From an uncultured Muribaculaceae bacterium (GTDB lineage: Bacteria > Bacteroidota > Bacteroidia > Bacteroidales > Muribaculaceae): a DNA stretch of 64,000 nt. Under the pieces are notes generated by a model. It saw only the letters and a program-made list of their open reading frames with translations, had not been told where the DNA came from and did no database searches. The stretch spans positions 21,409 to 85,408 of the forward strand of contig CAJTJV010000008.1 in NCBI GenBank assembly GCA_910576775.1, given 5' to 3'. The position numbers and the translations under genes were made by a program. How positions within the stretch are numbered: the first letter of the stretch is position 1; every line of letters begins with the position of its first letter. Below are positions 1-9,612 of this stretch, in pieces.

Positions 1-1109
1 CGAAGCTGATCGAAATTCGAGGAAGCGTCGCTGACAGCCTTGCCGTCGAGAGCGGGCTTGCCACCGTTGGCACGGAGAGCGTAGAGTGCAATACCGATGT
101 TATGTTCCACGCCTTTGTCATCGAAACGAGTAGTGGGTTTCACACCCCAGCGCAGACGGAGATCGGAGGGAAGAACACTTTTTGCAGCCGGAGAAGCAAG
201 AACCTCGTCGATGGCAGCGGTAGCCTTGGCATCGGGTGCGAAGCCTATAGTTGCGCCATAACCGCCACCGCTTTGCAGCAGAGCGAGAAGAGGTGCAGCG
301 TTTACCGTGGTATCGTTTGCAATACGATTGATAAGAGCGTTGAAAGCGTTGCCCAGTTCTTCTGCACGGTATGTTTCGTAGAATTCAAGATTTGCAGAGC
401 GCTGGAGAAGGTCACGCACACGTTCATGATCTTTTACACCGGGAAGTTCGAGAAGGATCTGTCCGTCTTTTCCCTGAAGAACCTGAATATTGGGAGAAAC
501 AACACCGAACTGGTCGATACGGTTACGGAGCACATTGGTTGCCGAGTTGTCGACACGGTCTTTTACCTGGCTTTTGAGTGTGGCTCGCACAGCGTCGTCG
601 CTCATACCGGCTTTTACTACGTCCTGGAAAACTACCGAGAAATCGGCCTGTGGTTTATTCTGACGGTAAAGCTGGATGAAGCTACTGACAAAATCATCAC
701 TCTCGTGATTCGTAACCATTTTGTTTGCACCGTTAAGAGCTGCCTCGAATACAGAGTCGGTCTCTCCGGATTTCATCGAACGCATCATGTCGGGCATATC
801 TACCTGAAGGATAACGTTCATACCGCCTTTGAGGTCGAGGCCGAGACCAACACCCCATTTGCGGACATCATTGAGTTTGTAATAGCCTAAATACACTTTC
901 TTTTCGCCGAGCGAGTCCATGTAGTGCTTGTAGGCCTGGTTGTAGGCAGCGTCATCGTTATCACCGGATTCCAATAGTGCATACTCTGCCGCCTGATTCT
1001 CGTACTTATTTGAGATGAATGTGAACGAAAGATAGAACAAGCAGACTAACACCAAGAAAATAGCGATTACACCTGCGACGATGCTACCCAATTTTCCTTT
1101 GCTTTGCAT
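1..1109 (-). CDS. secDF: Protein translocase subunit SecDF (N-terminal, SecD part; truncated by window edge)
   Basis: Inner-membrane Sec accessory protein that uses the proton gradient to pull exported proteins across the membrane. The reading frame starts at an ATG at 1109 and runs off the left edge, so about 369 residues are visible. A transmembrane segment lies at about residues 9-31. The SecD signature LGLDLKGG is at about 89-96, and the segment that follows fits the periplasmic P1 domain. Bacteroidetes normally carry SecD and SecF fused in one protein of about 1,000 residues, so the fused form is inferred; the SecF half is outside the window. The long plus-strand open frame at 102-890 is antisense to this gene and was left out. 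Confidence 0.93.
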   Translation of the reverse strand, partial: MQSKGKLGSIVAGVIAIFLVLVCLFYLSFTFISNKYENQAAEYALLESGDNDDAAYNQAYKHYMDSLGEKKVYLGYYKLNDVRKWGVGLGLDLKGGMNVILQVDMPDMMRSMKSGETDSVFEAALNGANKMVTNHESDDFVSSFIQLYRQNKPQADFSVVFQDVVKAGMSDDAVRATLKSQVKDRVDNSATNVLRNRIDQFGVVSPNIQVLQGKDGQILLELPGVKDHERVRDLLQRSANLEFYETYRAEELGNAFNALINRIANDTTVNAAPLLALLQSGGGYGATIGFAPDAKATAAIDEVLASPAAKSVLPSDLRLRWGVKPTTRFDDKGVEHNIGIALYALRANGGKPALDGKAVSDASSNFDQL

Positions 1110-1162
1110 GTAAAATTTATGGTTTAATTATTAATGATTGTTTTCGATATATTTTCAGCTTG

Positions 1163-1170
1163 CAAATATA
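1163..1170 (-). promoter_or_regulatory. Possible -7 element of a Bacteroidetes promoter for secDF
   Basis: On the minus strand this reads TATATTTG, matching the TAnnTTTG consensus of the Bacteroidetes primary sigma factor, about 53 bases before the secDF ATG. No clear TTTG lies 19-21 bases upstream, so the call is weak. Confidence 0.35.
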
Positions 1171-1237
1171 CATATTATTCTACAATTGGCCGCACAGGTA
1201 CTGCCGTTTTTTGGGTTTCAGACAGACAAAACGGACA

Positions 1238-2863
1238 TCAGAAACGGAAATCCGCCCCAAAAAGGCCATGTAATCCCTGGCATTCAAGTCCCGGCAACAC
1301 AAGTTCACGTCTGTTGAGAACATTGTCGAACCGAAGGAACAGCCCTATTCCTGACGTAACTTTCCAGCTTGCGCCAAATCCCAATTCCGGTAAATCTCCC
1401 ATATTGTATTCCAGGGAATTCGTACCAATGACTCCATAGCGACGCCCGCCGCGTAATGAATAGCGCAGGTCGAACGACCATCGTCCGGAAGGGCGATATT
1501 TCGCAGTAAAATCCAATGAATACTTGGCGCGGTCGAAATATCGGCCATCCTCGGAAGCAATGCCCTCCGGTCCGGCATTGAAACGGAGCGCTGCATCAAA
1601 ACGTGTACTATAACTGTAAGCTACAGCAATACCTCCATGCCAGCCCGAAATATCAGTCGGGACAAACGACATTGAAGCATATGTGCCGCTGATTCCCGCG
1701 ACAGGCATCATGGTGCGGTTTACTTTTGACCAACCACCAAAAACATCGAATTTAAAACCGGCAAAAGAACCGAGGCGCACACCGACAAGTCCGTTGACAG
1801 GACTATAAGACGGATAGGCAAACGACGCACCGGAAGCAAAAGGCGAGTAACAATAGAGATTATACATAGTCTGCAAACGGTTGCCACCCTTGAACTCTCC
1901 ATAAATAGATGCCTGCGGCATGAAATGCCATATGCCGTTGATTTGCGGCGCTATATGAAACTTGTTACCCGGAACGGAAATGGCAAGATCGAGACGCAAG
2001 CCCATATTGAGCTCATATACGTCGCCGCTTAACACGACCTTCGGAGTTAAAGCACCCAAGGCCATATTATCAAACGAACCAAGAATATTACCTTCCACAT
2101 CGGCTCCGACTTTTATTCCATCGGAAACTCCCGAAAGCACTCCGGCTTTAAGACGTCCAAGCTGTTCATGTGGTGCGGATACAACCGGAGTGATATCTTT
2201 GCCAAGTCCGAAATAACGGAAATCGAGATTTGCATAATATGATAAATCGTCCGTTGAGCGCGAAGCTGAGAGTTTTATATAAAAATTATTGATTGACTGG
2301 CTTTTGTAACCATCATAAGTCCCGGGATTCTTTAGTCCGTCAAAACTGTAATATGTATATGCACCGAATTTCAATCCGTTTTTCAACCAATGATCGGCAA
2401 ACAGACTTATTTTAAATGCATTATCGCCTACTCTACTGTCATTGAAACGGTTTTTGTACGAAAATCCGTCGAAATTTACAGACGCGCCGGCTCGGGTGCA
2501 TTCTTTGTCAATGAATCTGTAACCTGCTGCCACTCCGAGATTATATGCCGGAAAATAACCGAGCCACACATAGCCGCGGTGCTTATCAGGATTGGCTATA
2601 CCCGTATAATCCGGTGCCTTACCGGTCTGTACCAGTGGTTTGAAATTTGACCAAAGACTATAATCAGCCGGTTTGAGAGTCATATCAGGAGTAGGGGCAG
2701 GAAGAAGCTCCGGAAATATGTTTTTCAGCGGTTTGGCTTCCGGGAGATAAGTATCTACTGTTCTGTCGACAACTACTTCCGTACTCAAGTCCTGTCCTTG
2801 CGCAAAAAAAGCCGGAGAGAATGACGAAAAGAGCAAAGCGATATGTAGCTTATTGATTTTCAT
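1238..2863 (-). CDS. Outer-membrane beta-barrel protein, TonB-receptor-like barrel without a plug
   Basis: 541 residues with an N-terminal signal peptide (cleavage probably near residue 21-24, after FFAQ). The protein is rich in alternating aromatic and polar strands and ends in an aromatic residue (GADFRF), as outer-membrane barrels do. The segment LFLRFDNVLNRR near the C-terminus resembles the last strands of TonB-dependent receptors. No plug domain or TonB box is visible and the length is too short for a complete receptor. The start lies 5 bases after the stop of the large TPR gene, so the two are almost certainly cotranscribed and probably work together at the outer membrane. The substrate is unknown. 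A plug-less barrel used as an assembly or anchoring partner of the TPR protein is possible but is inference. Confidence 0.75.
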   Translation of the reverse strand: MKINKLHIALLFSSFSPAFFAQGQDLSTEVVVDRTVDTYLPEAKPLKNIFPELLPAPTPDMTLKPADYSLWSNFKPLVQTGKAPDYTGIANPDKHRGYVWLGYFPAYNLGVAAGYRFIDKECTRAGASVNFDGFSYKNRFNDSRVGDNAFKISLFADHWLKNGLKFGAYTYYSFDGLKNPGTYDGYKSQSINNFYIKLSASRSTDDLSYYANLDFRYFGLGKDITPVVSAPHEQLGRLKAGVLSGVSDGIKVGADVEGNILGSFDNMALGALTPKVVLSGDVYELNMGLRLDLAISVPGNKFHIAPQINGIWHFMPQASIYGEFKGGNRLQTMYNLYCYSPFASGASFAYPSYSPVNGLVGVRLGSFAGFKFDVFGGWSKVNRTMMPVAGISGTYASMSFVPTDISGWHGGIAVAYSYSTRFDAALRFNAGPEGIASEDGRYFDRAKYSLDFTAKYRPSGRWSFDLRYSLRGGRRYGVIGTNSLEYNMGDLPELGFGASWKVTSGIGLFLRFDNVLNRRELVLPGLECQGLHGLFGADFRF

Positions 2864-2868
2864 AGCGG

Positions 2869-5811
2869 TTAATCATTTGAAGGGTTCAGACGACTATCTA
2901 TCATCATGATAATATCTGTCTCTTTGCCGGGATAATTGTCACGGAGAGCCTCGAGATATTCACGAGCCTCAAAATCCTTCCCCTGAGCTTTATATATATC
3001 ACTCATCAGAATGAACCCGCGAGCCACCCAATAGCGATGTGGCGAACCGGACTGAACGAGAGCCTGCACAGCCTTCAGAGCCTTGGCATTTCTACCGAGC
3101 GTATAGAGAGCTTCCGCTTCATGATAGGCGCTCTTTACACCGAAAACAGATTCTGTCCTTGATGACAGTGTGTGCCATATATCGATTGCTTTCTGAGCAT
3201 TTCCTTCCGCTTCTATCATACAGGCTTTCACAAATCTTGCTTCATCGACAGGATCTCCCGTAACAGCGGAATCCAATATATCCTCGGCTTTGCTCAATGC
3301 AGTATCATTGTCACCCATATCTCTTGCGGCACGCATTGCGCCGAGTCTTGCAGTCGTGGCACGTTCAAGGTCGGAGGTACGTTTTTCAAGAGCTTCCCAC
3401 GCCTGTAAAGCTTCCGGAAGCCTGTCGCTGTCATAAAGCGCCTGCGCATTCACCTCCATTGCAGGCTCCACCGCCCGCGAATCGGGATAACGCTCAAGAA
3501 TTTTTGTGGCGAGTTCCAGAGCACGGTCTTTGTCGCCGCTTATGGAGGCATCATTAAGAAGCATTCCAAGGACATCGGCATTGCGTCCAGACTGCGGATA
3601 TTCACTCATAAAATCCTCAAGAGCAGCTATATCGTGCCGGTTACGGAAACGCTTTACCGCTGAATCATAGCTTATGTTTTCCGCTTCGGCAACGTCTATC
3701 TCAGGTGCATTCTCAACAGATCGCATGAAAGCGAGATATTCTCCACCTGTACCATCTTCCACGGAGAGATATTTCAGAAGGGTTGCAGCCTGCCGTGCTT
3801 CTTCCGACGAAGGGTAAACACTGATAAGTGAACGGTATGTATCTACGGCATCCTTTCGCAAGCCTTTATCAAGCAATGTCATGGCAAGTTGCAGATATGC
3901 TTTGCGCCCTGTTTCCGTGCCGCCGTAGCTGTCAATAACGGTACGATAAGTGGCAACTGCATCTTCATTGCGTCCAAGACTGATTTGCGCCTGTGAGGTT
4001 TCCATCAGGGCATCGGCGGTAAGAAGCGAATTGGGGTACTGGCGTCTGAACAGTTCAAGAGCTTTCAGTTTACCTTGATAGTCGCGCAAATTACCCAGCA
4101 TACGTGCATGGTTGAGCAAAGGAGCGTCGCCACCGGCACGATATACCTCATAGGCGCGGCTGTAGAAATCTGCGGCCTCGGTAAAATCATTACCGGAATA
4201 GCGGAGGTCGCCCAACCGGTTGTAAATATCGGCTTTAAGCTCCTGACGGTCGAATTTCCCTATTAATTCGCGGAAAGCCTTCTCCGACTCAGCCCGCTTT
4301 CCGGTTCCGTAGAGAGCGTATGCGAGTCCGTATTCTGCAACAGAGCGGTTCTCTGCTGTTTTTGAAGCCATATTCAGATATCGTCGGAAATAATCTACAG
4401 CATTTGCATTATTCCCCTGCGCGGCAAGCACACGGGCTTTTACAAGCGATATCTCCGCCTGAAGATTGCTATCCCCGTTTTTTATAGCGGATGCGCGGTC
4501 GATATATGCAGAAGCATTTTCAATCTCATTACGCTGCAGATCCTGAAGCGCCAGACAATAGAGAACTCTCTGCTTGGCTTTTTGCAAACGCGGGGAACTG
4601 CCTCCAACATTCTCTATTCTCTCAAGAGCAAGCTGATAATCCTTGTCGGCTATATATCCTTCGGCCAGACAGGTAGCGACACGCTCACTGTAAGATCCTG
4701 TCGGATACTGGCGGAGGAAATCCTCAAGAGTCTGTGCGGAAGATTTGAACGGCACCGTACCACCTTCAAGTTTGGCAACGGCATAATTGTAATACGCCGC
4801 TTCTCTGACTGCCGGATCGAAAGCGACTGAAGCGGCCTTATCGAAAGCGAGCAGGGCGGATGCACTTTCTCCTTGTTGCATAAGAGACTGGCCAATATAC
4901 AGATACGCCGATTGCTGCAAAGCTCCCGAAGCGTCACGTGCAACTATATTGAGTTTCGCAAGGGCCTCGGTATAATCACCATCTTCATAATCGTCAAGCC
5001 CGACATAATACAAAGCCGAAGGCAGAGGCTCCGGGCATAATTTCAAGTAGCGGCGCAATTCCTCGACTCCTTGCGATCTGTTGTCGAGGTGACACAGCGA
5101 TTCGCCTATAATACGAAGCATCTCCGGCACTTCAACTCCGTCGGCATGGCGCAGGAGATTTCGAGCTCCGGCAAGAGCCTTGGTATAATGCCCTTGTGCA
5201 AAATCAATCTGCACAAGATAATATGGAGCACGCGAACCCGGCTCTGCCATCGTATTAACAAGCTGGAAATATGACTGCGATTTGGCATAATCGCCTTTAT
5301 CGAAAGCAATTACCCCGAGGAAGAAACGAGCATCTGAGCGTATTGACGGCTCAGAGAGAGCTGAGGTAAGTTTACTCTCGGCAAGAGCTATATCTCCGGT
5401 GTGGTACGCGCAGACACCGGAACGGAAATCAACAACTGCTTTCTCCGCCGGCATTAAAGCCGGATAATCTAACGCGAGGTATTTTCCCAAGGCTGCGTGA
5501 TAGTCACCCAATGCAAAGAGACAGTCGGCAACTCCGGCACGGGCAATGCCCGCGAGTGGCGACGCAGGGTTATCAGTCGCATAATCCATAAATTTCTGAA
5601 GGGCACCACGGTAATAGCCTTCGGCAAAAAGAGCCTTTCCATCGACAAAGTCCTTGTCGAGAGTCATGAGCTGATCAGAAGCTCCTTTGGCATCATCAAG
5701 GGAGAGCATCAGCCTCGCACGCGAGCATGAGCCGTCGGGAGCAGTCGACAGCAACTGTGCCGAGGAACAAGTCCAGGAGAACAGAAAAACCGCTACAAGA
5801 TATCCTTTCAT
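2869..5811 (-). CDS. Large periplasmic tetratricopeptide-repeat protein
   Basis: 980 residues with a signal peptide (MKGYLVAVFLFSWTCSSAQ). Nearly the whole mature protein is TPR-like helical hairpins: many repeats of the G-Y/A-x-x-A-x-x-Y-F pattern, for example GDYAKSQSYFQLV, GDYTEALAKL and NDFTEAADFYSRAYEVY. It therefore resembles a long superhelical scaffold, like the periplasmic TPR proteins that assist outer-membrane assembly or bind surface lipoproteins. No catalytic domain is seen. It is followed after 5 bases by the plug-less barrel gene and preceded, after 57 bases, by the metal ABC permease. The probable role is protein-protein contact in the periplasm for its barrel partner; the cargo is unknown. 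Confidence 0.85.
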   Translation of the reverse strand: MKGYLVAVFLFSWTCSSAQLLSTAPDGSCSRARLMLSLDDAKGASDQLMTLDKDFVDGKALFAEGYYRGALQKFMDYATDNPASPLAGIARAGVADCLFALGDYHAALGKYLALDYPALMPAEKAVVDFRSGVCAYHTGDIALAESKLTSALSEPSIRSDARFFLGVIAFDKGDYAKSQSYFQLVNTMAEPGSRAPYYLVQIDFAQGHYTKALAGARNLLRHADGVEVPEMLRIIGESLCHLDNRSQGVEELRRYLKLCPEPLPSALYYVGLDDYEDGDYTEALAKLNIVARDASGALQQSAYLYIGQSLMQQGESASALLAFDKAASVAFDPAVREAAYYNYAVAKLEGGTVPFKSSAQTLEDFLRQYPTGSYSERVATCLAEGYIADKDYQLALERIENVGGSSPRLQKAKQRVLYCLALQDLQRNEIENASAYIDRASAIKNGDSNLQAEISLVKARVLAAQGNNANAVDYFRRYLNMASKTAENRSVAEYGLAYALYGTGKRAESEKAFRELIGKFDRQELKADIYNRLGDLRYSGNDFTEAADFYSRAYEVYRAGGDAPLLNHARMLGNLRDYQGKLKALELFRRQYPNSLLTADALMETSQAQISLGRNEDAVATYRTVIDSYGGTETGRKAYLQLAMTLLDKGLRKDAVDTYRSLISVYPSSEEARQAATLLKYLSVEDGTGGEYLAFMRSVENAPEIDVAEAENISYDSAVKRFRNRHDIAALEDFMSEYPQSGRNADVLGMLLNDASISGDKDRALELATKILERYPDSRAVEPAMEVNAQALYDSDRLPEALQAWEALEKRTSDLERATTARLGAMRAARDMGDNDTALSKAEDILDSAVTGDPVDEARFVKACMIEAEGNAQKAIDIWHTLSSRTESVFGVKSAYHEAEALYTLGRNAKALKAVQALVQSGSPHRYWVARGFILMSDIYKAQGKDFEAREYLEALRDNYPGKETDIIMMIDSRLNPSND

Positions 5812-5868
5812 TGGTTTGTAAATTTGTTCTAAGTCGATTTATAAAATACCTATGTGTGTTACCTGTAA

Positions 5869-6672
5869 TCAGGTACGCAATGCCGCCGCAGCCCTGCACA
5901 GACAGAACAATCCTACCATAAGAAGCACTATCAGAGCCGAACACGGCACGTCTATCACCGTCGACAGGAATAATCCTCCAACAGAAGTCAGCAGCGACAG
6001 AACAACCGCACAGGCCATTATCCCGGTATATCGACGAAAAAAAATCTCGGCAGTTATAATAGGCAGAGACAGCATAGACATAAGCATCATTATACCTGCA
6101 AGCCGGATTGTAAGTACTATCGCCATTGCCACAAGAACAGTCATCATATAGGAAACAAAACGCACAGGCAACCCGCATACGATTGCATAATCACGGTCGA
6201 AAGCTATTGCGACTATATTGCGTCTCTGCCAAAAGAAGAAAGCGGCAAGTCCGACCGTAAAAATACCTATTGCCTTCAAATCTGACATCGAAATAGTAAG
6301 TATGTTACCGAAAAGGAATGAATTAAGTTCCGGGACATAGCCGGGAGTAAGGAAAACGAAAAGAACGCCAAGCGCCATCCCAAGGCCCCATATAACGGCA
6401 ATGGCAGAGTCCTCACGCACGCTGAAATGCCTCGACATCCATTCTACACCCAACGATGAGCCAACAGCGAATACACCTGCCATCAACACGGGATTCAAAC
6501 CCAGAAAATAGCCGAGGCCAAGGCCTCCGAAACAGGCGTGCGTTATGCCTCCGCTGATAGAAACAAGGCGCCTGGTTATTATGTAGGTGCCTATAATAGC
6601 CGAACAGATGCTGATAAGCACAACGCCTATTAGCGCGTTTTGGAAAAATGCGTATTCAAGAAAGCGGAGCAT
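5869..6672 (-). CDS. Metal ABC transporter permease, ABC-3 (ZnuB/MntB/TroC) family
   Basis: 267 residues, the normal length for this family, with seven to nine hydrophobic segments. It carries the ABC-3 features GGITHACFGGLGLG near residue 40 and LAGIMMLMSMLSLP in the second half. It would form the channel of a zinc, manganese or iron uptake system in the inner membrane. The ATPase and the solute-binding protein are not in the window, so they would have to be encoded elsewhere. The start overlaps the end of the preceding gene by 17 bases, which implies translational coupling. The metal cannot be read from the sequence. Confidence 0.88.
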   Translation of the reverse strand: MLRFLEYAFFQNALIGVVLISICSAIIGTYIITRRLVSISGGITHACFGGLGLGYFLGLNPVLMAGVFAVGSSLGVEWMSRHFSVREDSAIAVIWGLGMALGVLFVFLTPGYVPELNSFLFGNILTISMSDLKAIGIFTVGLAAFFFWQRRNIVAIAFDRDYAIVCGLPVRFVSYMMTVLVAMAIVLTIRLAGIMMLMSMLSLPIITAEIFFRRYTGIMACAVVLSLLTSVGGLFLSTVIDVPCSALIVLLMVGLFCLCRAAAALRT

Positions 6673-7093
6673 CGGCTACAGGTTTTAAACGTGCGTCGCG
6701 GGCTTCGGCAACAATCATCAGAAGCTCGTCGCGGACAGGCGACGGCAATGCTATCCCTCTGAGCTGAAGACTACGGGCCCATCCGGCAATATCGTCGGGA
6801 CGCATAGTAATCAGTATATCACGAAATTCTTCTGTCTCGGCCTCGCCATATTCTTCAGGACTACGGCCTGCAAAGCGGTCGAGCTCTTCATCATCATAAT
6901 ATTCAATCTCTTTCGAAACAGCGGCAAGCAGAGAATCCTTTTCGCATGTGATATGCATGCCACAGCATTCCTCGGGAACTTCTTCCGTGGGATTATCCTC
7001 CTGCCTGTGACGGTTTCGCCAACGGCGCTCAAACATCCACAGGAGGAAGCCTGTAGAGACAATAGATATTATTAGAATCAGCGCAACAGTCAC
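6656..7093 (-). CDS. Conserved hypothetical membrane-anchored protein with a CCG motif
   Basis: 145 residues. One N-terminal transmembrane segment (about 3-20) is followed by a basic stop-transfer patch (RRWRNRHR) and an acidic cytoplasmic domain. That domain has a conserved-looking cysteine/histidine cluster ECCGMHITCEKD at about 42-53, which could bind a metal, and the sequence RPDDIAGWARSLQLRG near the C-terminus. The start is a GTG that overlaps the aroA stop (GTGA). The far end overlaps the metal permease by 17 bases, so the three genes form a coupled unit. I do not recognise a function. The context with a metal permease makes a metal-related role plausible, but this is inference. Confidence 0.7.
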   Translation of the reverse strand: MTVALILIISIVSTGFLLWMFERRWRNRHRQEDNPTEEVPEECCGMHITCEKDSLLAAVSKEIEYYDDEELDRFAGRSPEEYGEAETEEFRDILITMRPDDIAGWARSLQLRGIALPSPVRDELLMIVAEARDARLKPVADAPLS

Positions 7094-8382
7094 TCTTTAC
7101 CTTCTTTTGCCTTTGCTTCCTGAATCTGTTTAAGTTTCTCTGTGTCAATAAGCACGAAACCGGCCTTCTGCAAATCGCTCCAGAAGCCCGGATATGACTT
7201 CTCCACAACCTCTGCATTGCTTATCTTCACACCCGGATAAAATACAGCAACCGGAGCAAGAGCCATTGCCATGCGGTGGTCGCCGCGGACATCGAAAGAT
7301 GGAACGACTTGAACCGGGACGCGTCCGCCTTCCCAGACGAGTGTATTGCCGTAATTATCAATATCGGCAATCACTCCAATCTTACGTAGCTCTTCGACAA
7401 GAGCCTGTAGCCGGTCGCACTCCTTGTCGCGCAGGGCGCCGACACCCGTAAGACGGAAACGCAGGCCTGCGAGAGCGGCCGTTACAGCAAGGGCGGGCGC
7501 TGTATCGGGCATATCCGACAAGTCTGCTTCAAGAGTGCTGTACAGATCGGGGGTAGCAGACAGTTCCGCGCCTTCATCGGTAAATTCGGTAAGGACGCCG
7601 AGACGTTCGAAAAGCGGCGCCACCATTCGATCACCCTGCAAAGTATTTTCTTTAAGATGCTTGAGTGTCACCCATCCGGCGGTTAGAGCGGCTATCTCAT
7701 ACCAGAACGCCGCAGCGCTCCAATCAGCTTCAACCTGCGGATATGCACCGCTGTATTTTCCGGAGGAAAGCACAACTTTGTCGCGGTCGACCTCGTTCTT
7801 TATTCCGTAACGGAGCATCATGCGCGAAGTCATCTCTATATATGGCAGCGACATGACATTGCCCTGCAACATAATTGTGAGAGGCGCAGCCATAAGAGGC
7901 CCTGCCATCATAAGCGCGGACACGAACTGTGAACTTACGGAAGCATTGACAGTCACCGCACCTCCGGAAAGACGTTTGCCTTTTATATAAAGCGGAGGAA
8001 AGCCTTCCTCGCCCTTATAAGAGATATCGGCACCAAGTTCCCGCAATGTATCTACAAGCGCTCCTATCGGACGGTGACACATGCGTTCTGTGCCGGTAAT
8101 CAGCACGTCGGCGCCGTCCGTCGCGGCAAAAAGGGCCACAAGAAAACGCATGGCGGTTCCGGCAGGCCCGACATCCACTGTAGAGCCATCCGTCGGGATT
8201 CCTGCTGCAAGAATATCATAAATCGTACGGGTGTCGGCACATACCGTGGCAAGAGGTGCGGCCAAAGAAAGTCGGTCGGAAAGAAAACTCAGCATAATGT
8301 CGCGTACGGCAAGACTTTTGCTTGCCGGCAAGTCGACAGTAGTCTCAAGAATGCTTTCAGGGGGAAATATTCTATAGTCCAT
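7090..8382 (-). CDS. aroA: 3-phosphoshikimate 1-carboxyvinyltransferase (EPSP synthase)
   Basis: Sixth step of the shikimate pathway: transfers the enolpyruvyl group of phosphoenolpyruvate to shikimate-3-phosphate in the cytoplasm. It has 430 residues, typical length. Visible motifs are SKSLAVR at 21-27 (substrate lysine), GPAGTAMRF at 72-80 (equivalent to the GNAGTAMR loop, with P in place of N), the RDKECDRL segment carrying the catalytic Glu region, and GDHRMAMALA in the last quarter. The divergent GPAGT loop is common in Bacteroidetes enzymes. The gene follows the PatB-type lyase after 3 bases and is translationally coupled to the small anchored protein downstream. Confidence 0.95.
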   Translation of the reverse strand: MDYRIFPPESILETTVDLPASKSLAVRDIMLSFLSDRLSLAAPLATVCADTRTIYDILAAGIPTDGSTVDVGPAGTAMRFLVALFAATDGADVLITGTERMCHRPIGALVDTLRELGADISYKGEEGFPPLYIKGKRLSGGAVTVNASVSSQFVSALMMAGPLMAAPLTIMLQGNVMSLPYIEMTSRMMLRYGIKNEVDRDKVVLSSGKYSGAYPQVEADWSAAAFWYEIAALTAGWVTLKHLKENTLQGDRMVAPLFERLGVLTEFTDEGAELSATPDLYSTLEADLSDMPDTAPALAVTAALAGLRFRLTGVGALRDKECDRLQALVEELRKIGVIADIDNYGNTLVWEGGRVPVQVVPSFDVRGDHRMAMALAPVAVFYPGVKISNAEVVEKSYPGFWSDLQKAGFVLIDTEKLKQIQEAKAKEGKE

Positions 8383-8385
8383 AAA

Positions 8386-9588
8386 TCAATTGCTGCTTAA
8401 AGATGGTTTACAGATTCCATGCACTGCGGCCCGAAGGTCTTCAAGGGCGCTTGCAAGGACACAGCGCGGCGTACCGACATTGAGACGGGCGAATCCTTCA
8501 CCCTGACGTCCGAACATCGAGCCGTCGTTGAGGGCGAGATGCGCTTTGTCGAGCAACAAGTTCATAATCTCGCGCTGGCACAAATGGAGTTTCCGGAAAT
8601 CAAGCCATATCAGGAACGAAGCCTGCGGACGGATTACATTAATCTCCGGGATATACTTGCGACAATAATCCTCGACAAAATCAATGTTTCCGGCCACATA
8701 GTCGAGCATCTGATCGAGCCATGACTCGCCATTACGGTAAGCAGCCTCGGTTCCGATGGTGGAAATCATCACCGGAGAATTGAATTCATTTATTTCAAGC
8801 CATCTGTAATATCTTTCCCTAAGCTCGGGATTCTTTATAACCATCCACGAGCTTACAAGACCCGGAATATTGAAAGTCTTGGAGGGCGCTCCGAGCATTA
8901 TGCCGACCGCGCGGGCATCAGCACCGGCACTGAGGAAGGGTATGTGACTCCGTCCCCCGAGCATAAGGTCGCCGTGAATCTCGTCGCTGACAACTATCAT
9001 TCCCGCCTCCCGGGCAATGTGCGCCACCTCTGCAAGCGTCTCTACATCCCATTGTATACCGATTGGATTGTGAGGGTTGCAGAGAATCATCAGCTTCGGA
9101 TGCACCTCGGCAACTACTGCACGGAGGCCTTCGAGATCCATAGAATAGCTCTTGCCATCGAATTGCAATGGGTTCTCAACGATTCTGCGCCCGTTACCTT
9201 CCACTACCGTGCGGAATGGAGTATAGACAGGCGGCTGAATAAGAACGGCATCTCCTTCGCCGGTGAAGAAATTAACTGCATATGCTATACCTTTGACAAC
9301 TCCCGGAATAAAGGACAGTTCCTCCCGGGCGATACCGAAACCATGGCGGTGCAGATTCCAGTCTATTATTGACTGCCAATAGCTGCACGAAGCCTCGGAA
9401 TATCCGAGTACAGGATGATGGAGACGGGCCAATAGTGCATCTGTTATCTCCGGACATACCGCGAAATCGAGATCCGCTATCCAGAGAGGCGTTACATCAT
9501 GACGACCGAAAACCATATCGAGATGCTCGATTTTGATTGCCGACGTGCCGTGACGGTCTATAACATTGTCGAAATTATATTGTTTCAT
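8386..9588 (-). CDS. PLP-dependent C-S beta-lyase, PatB/MalY family (cystathionine beta-lyase type)
   Basis: 400 residues from the ATG at 9588; an in-frame TTG three codons upstream is less likely. A fold-type I aminotransferase-like enzyme: CNPHNPIG holds the substrate-binding Asn, VSDEIHGDL holds the Asp that pairs with the pyridine nitrogen, and GAPSKTFNIPG holds the Schiff-base lysine. The N-terminal pattern RHGTSAIKIEHL and the DLDFAVCPEI segment are typical of PatB/MalY proteins, which split cystathionine or cysteine conjugates into a thiol, pyruvate and ammonia. The exact substrate is not readable. It is the first gene of a run that continues into aroA, and a good promoter lies directly upstream. 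Confidence 0.88.
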   Translation of the reverse strand: MKQYNFDNVIDRHGTSAIKIEHLDMVFGRHDVTPLWIADLDFAVCPEITDALLARLHHPVLGYSEASCSYWQSIIDWNLHRHGFGIAREELSFIPGVVKGIAYAVNFFTGEGDAVLIQPPVYTPFRTVVEGNGRRIVENPLQFDGKSYSMDLEGLRAVVAEVHPKLMILCNPHNPIGIQWDVETLAEVAHIAREAGMIVVSDEIHGDLMLGGRSHIPFLSAGADARAVGIMLGAPSKTFNIPGLVSSWMVIKNPELRERYYRWLEINEFNSPVMISTIGTEAAYRNGESWLDQMLDYVAGNIDFVEDYCRKYIPEINVIRPQASFLIWLDFRKLHLCQREIMNLLLDKAHLALNDGSMFGRQGEGFARLNVGTPRCVLASALEDLRAAVHGICKPSLSSN

Positions 9589-9612
9589 AAGGTACAACGT
9601 TCAGATTTTATG

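Noticed and set aside
102..890. 262-residue open frame on the plus strand
   Set aside because: It is exactly antisense to the conserved secDF sequence, lacks a recognisable fold and has no promoter; secDF is clearly the real gene.
1204..1234. Hairpin CCGTTTT...AAAACGG after the outer-membrane barrel gene
   Set aside because: Seven pairs with a 17-base loop and no clear U-tract; too weak to call a terminator.
5696..6178. 160-residue open frame rich in Cys and Tyr overlapping the metal permease and the TPR gene
   Set aside because: A shifted frame on the same strand as two well-supported genes; composition is abnormal and there is no signal or domain.
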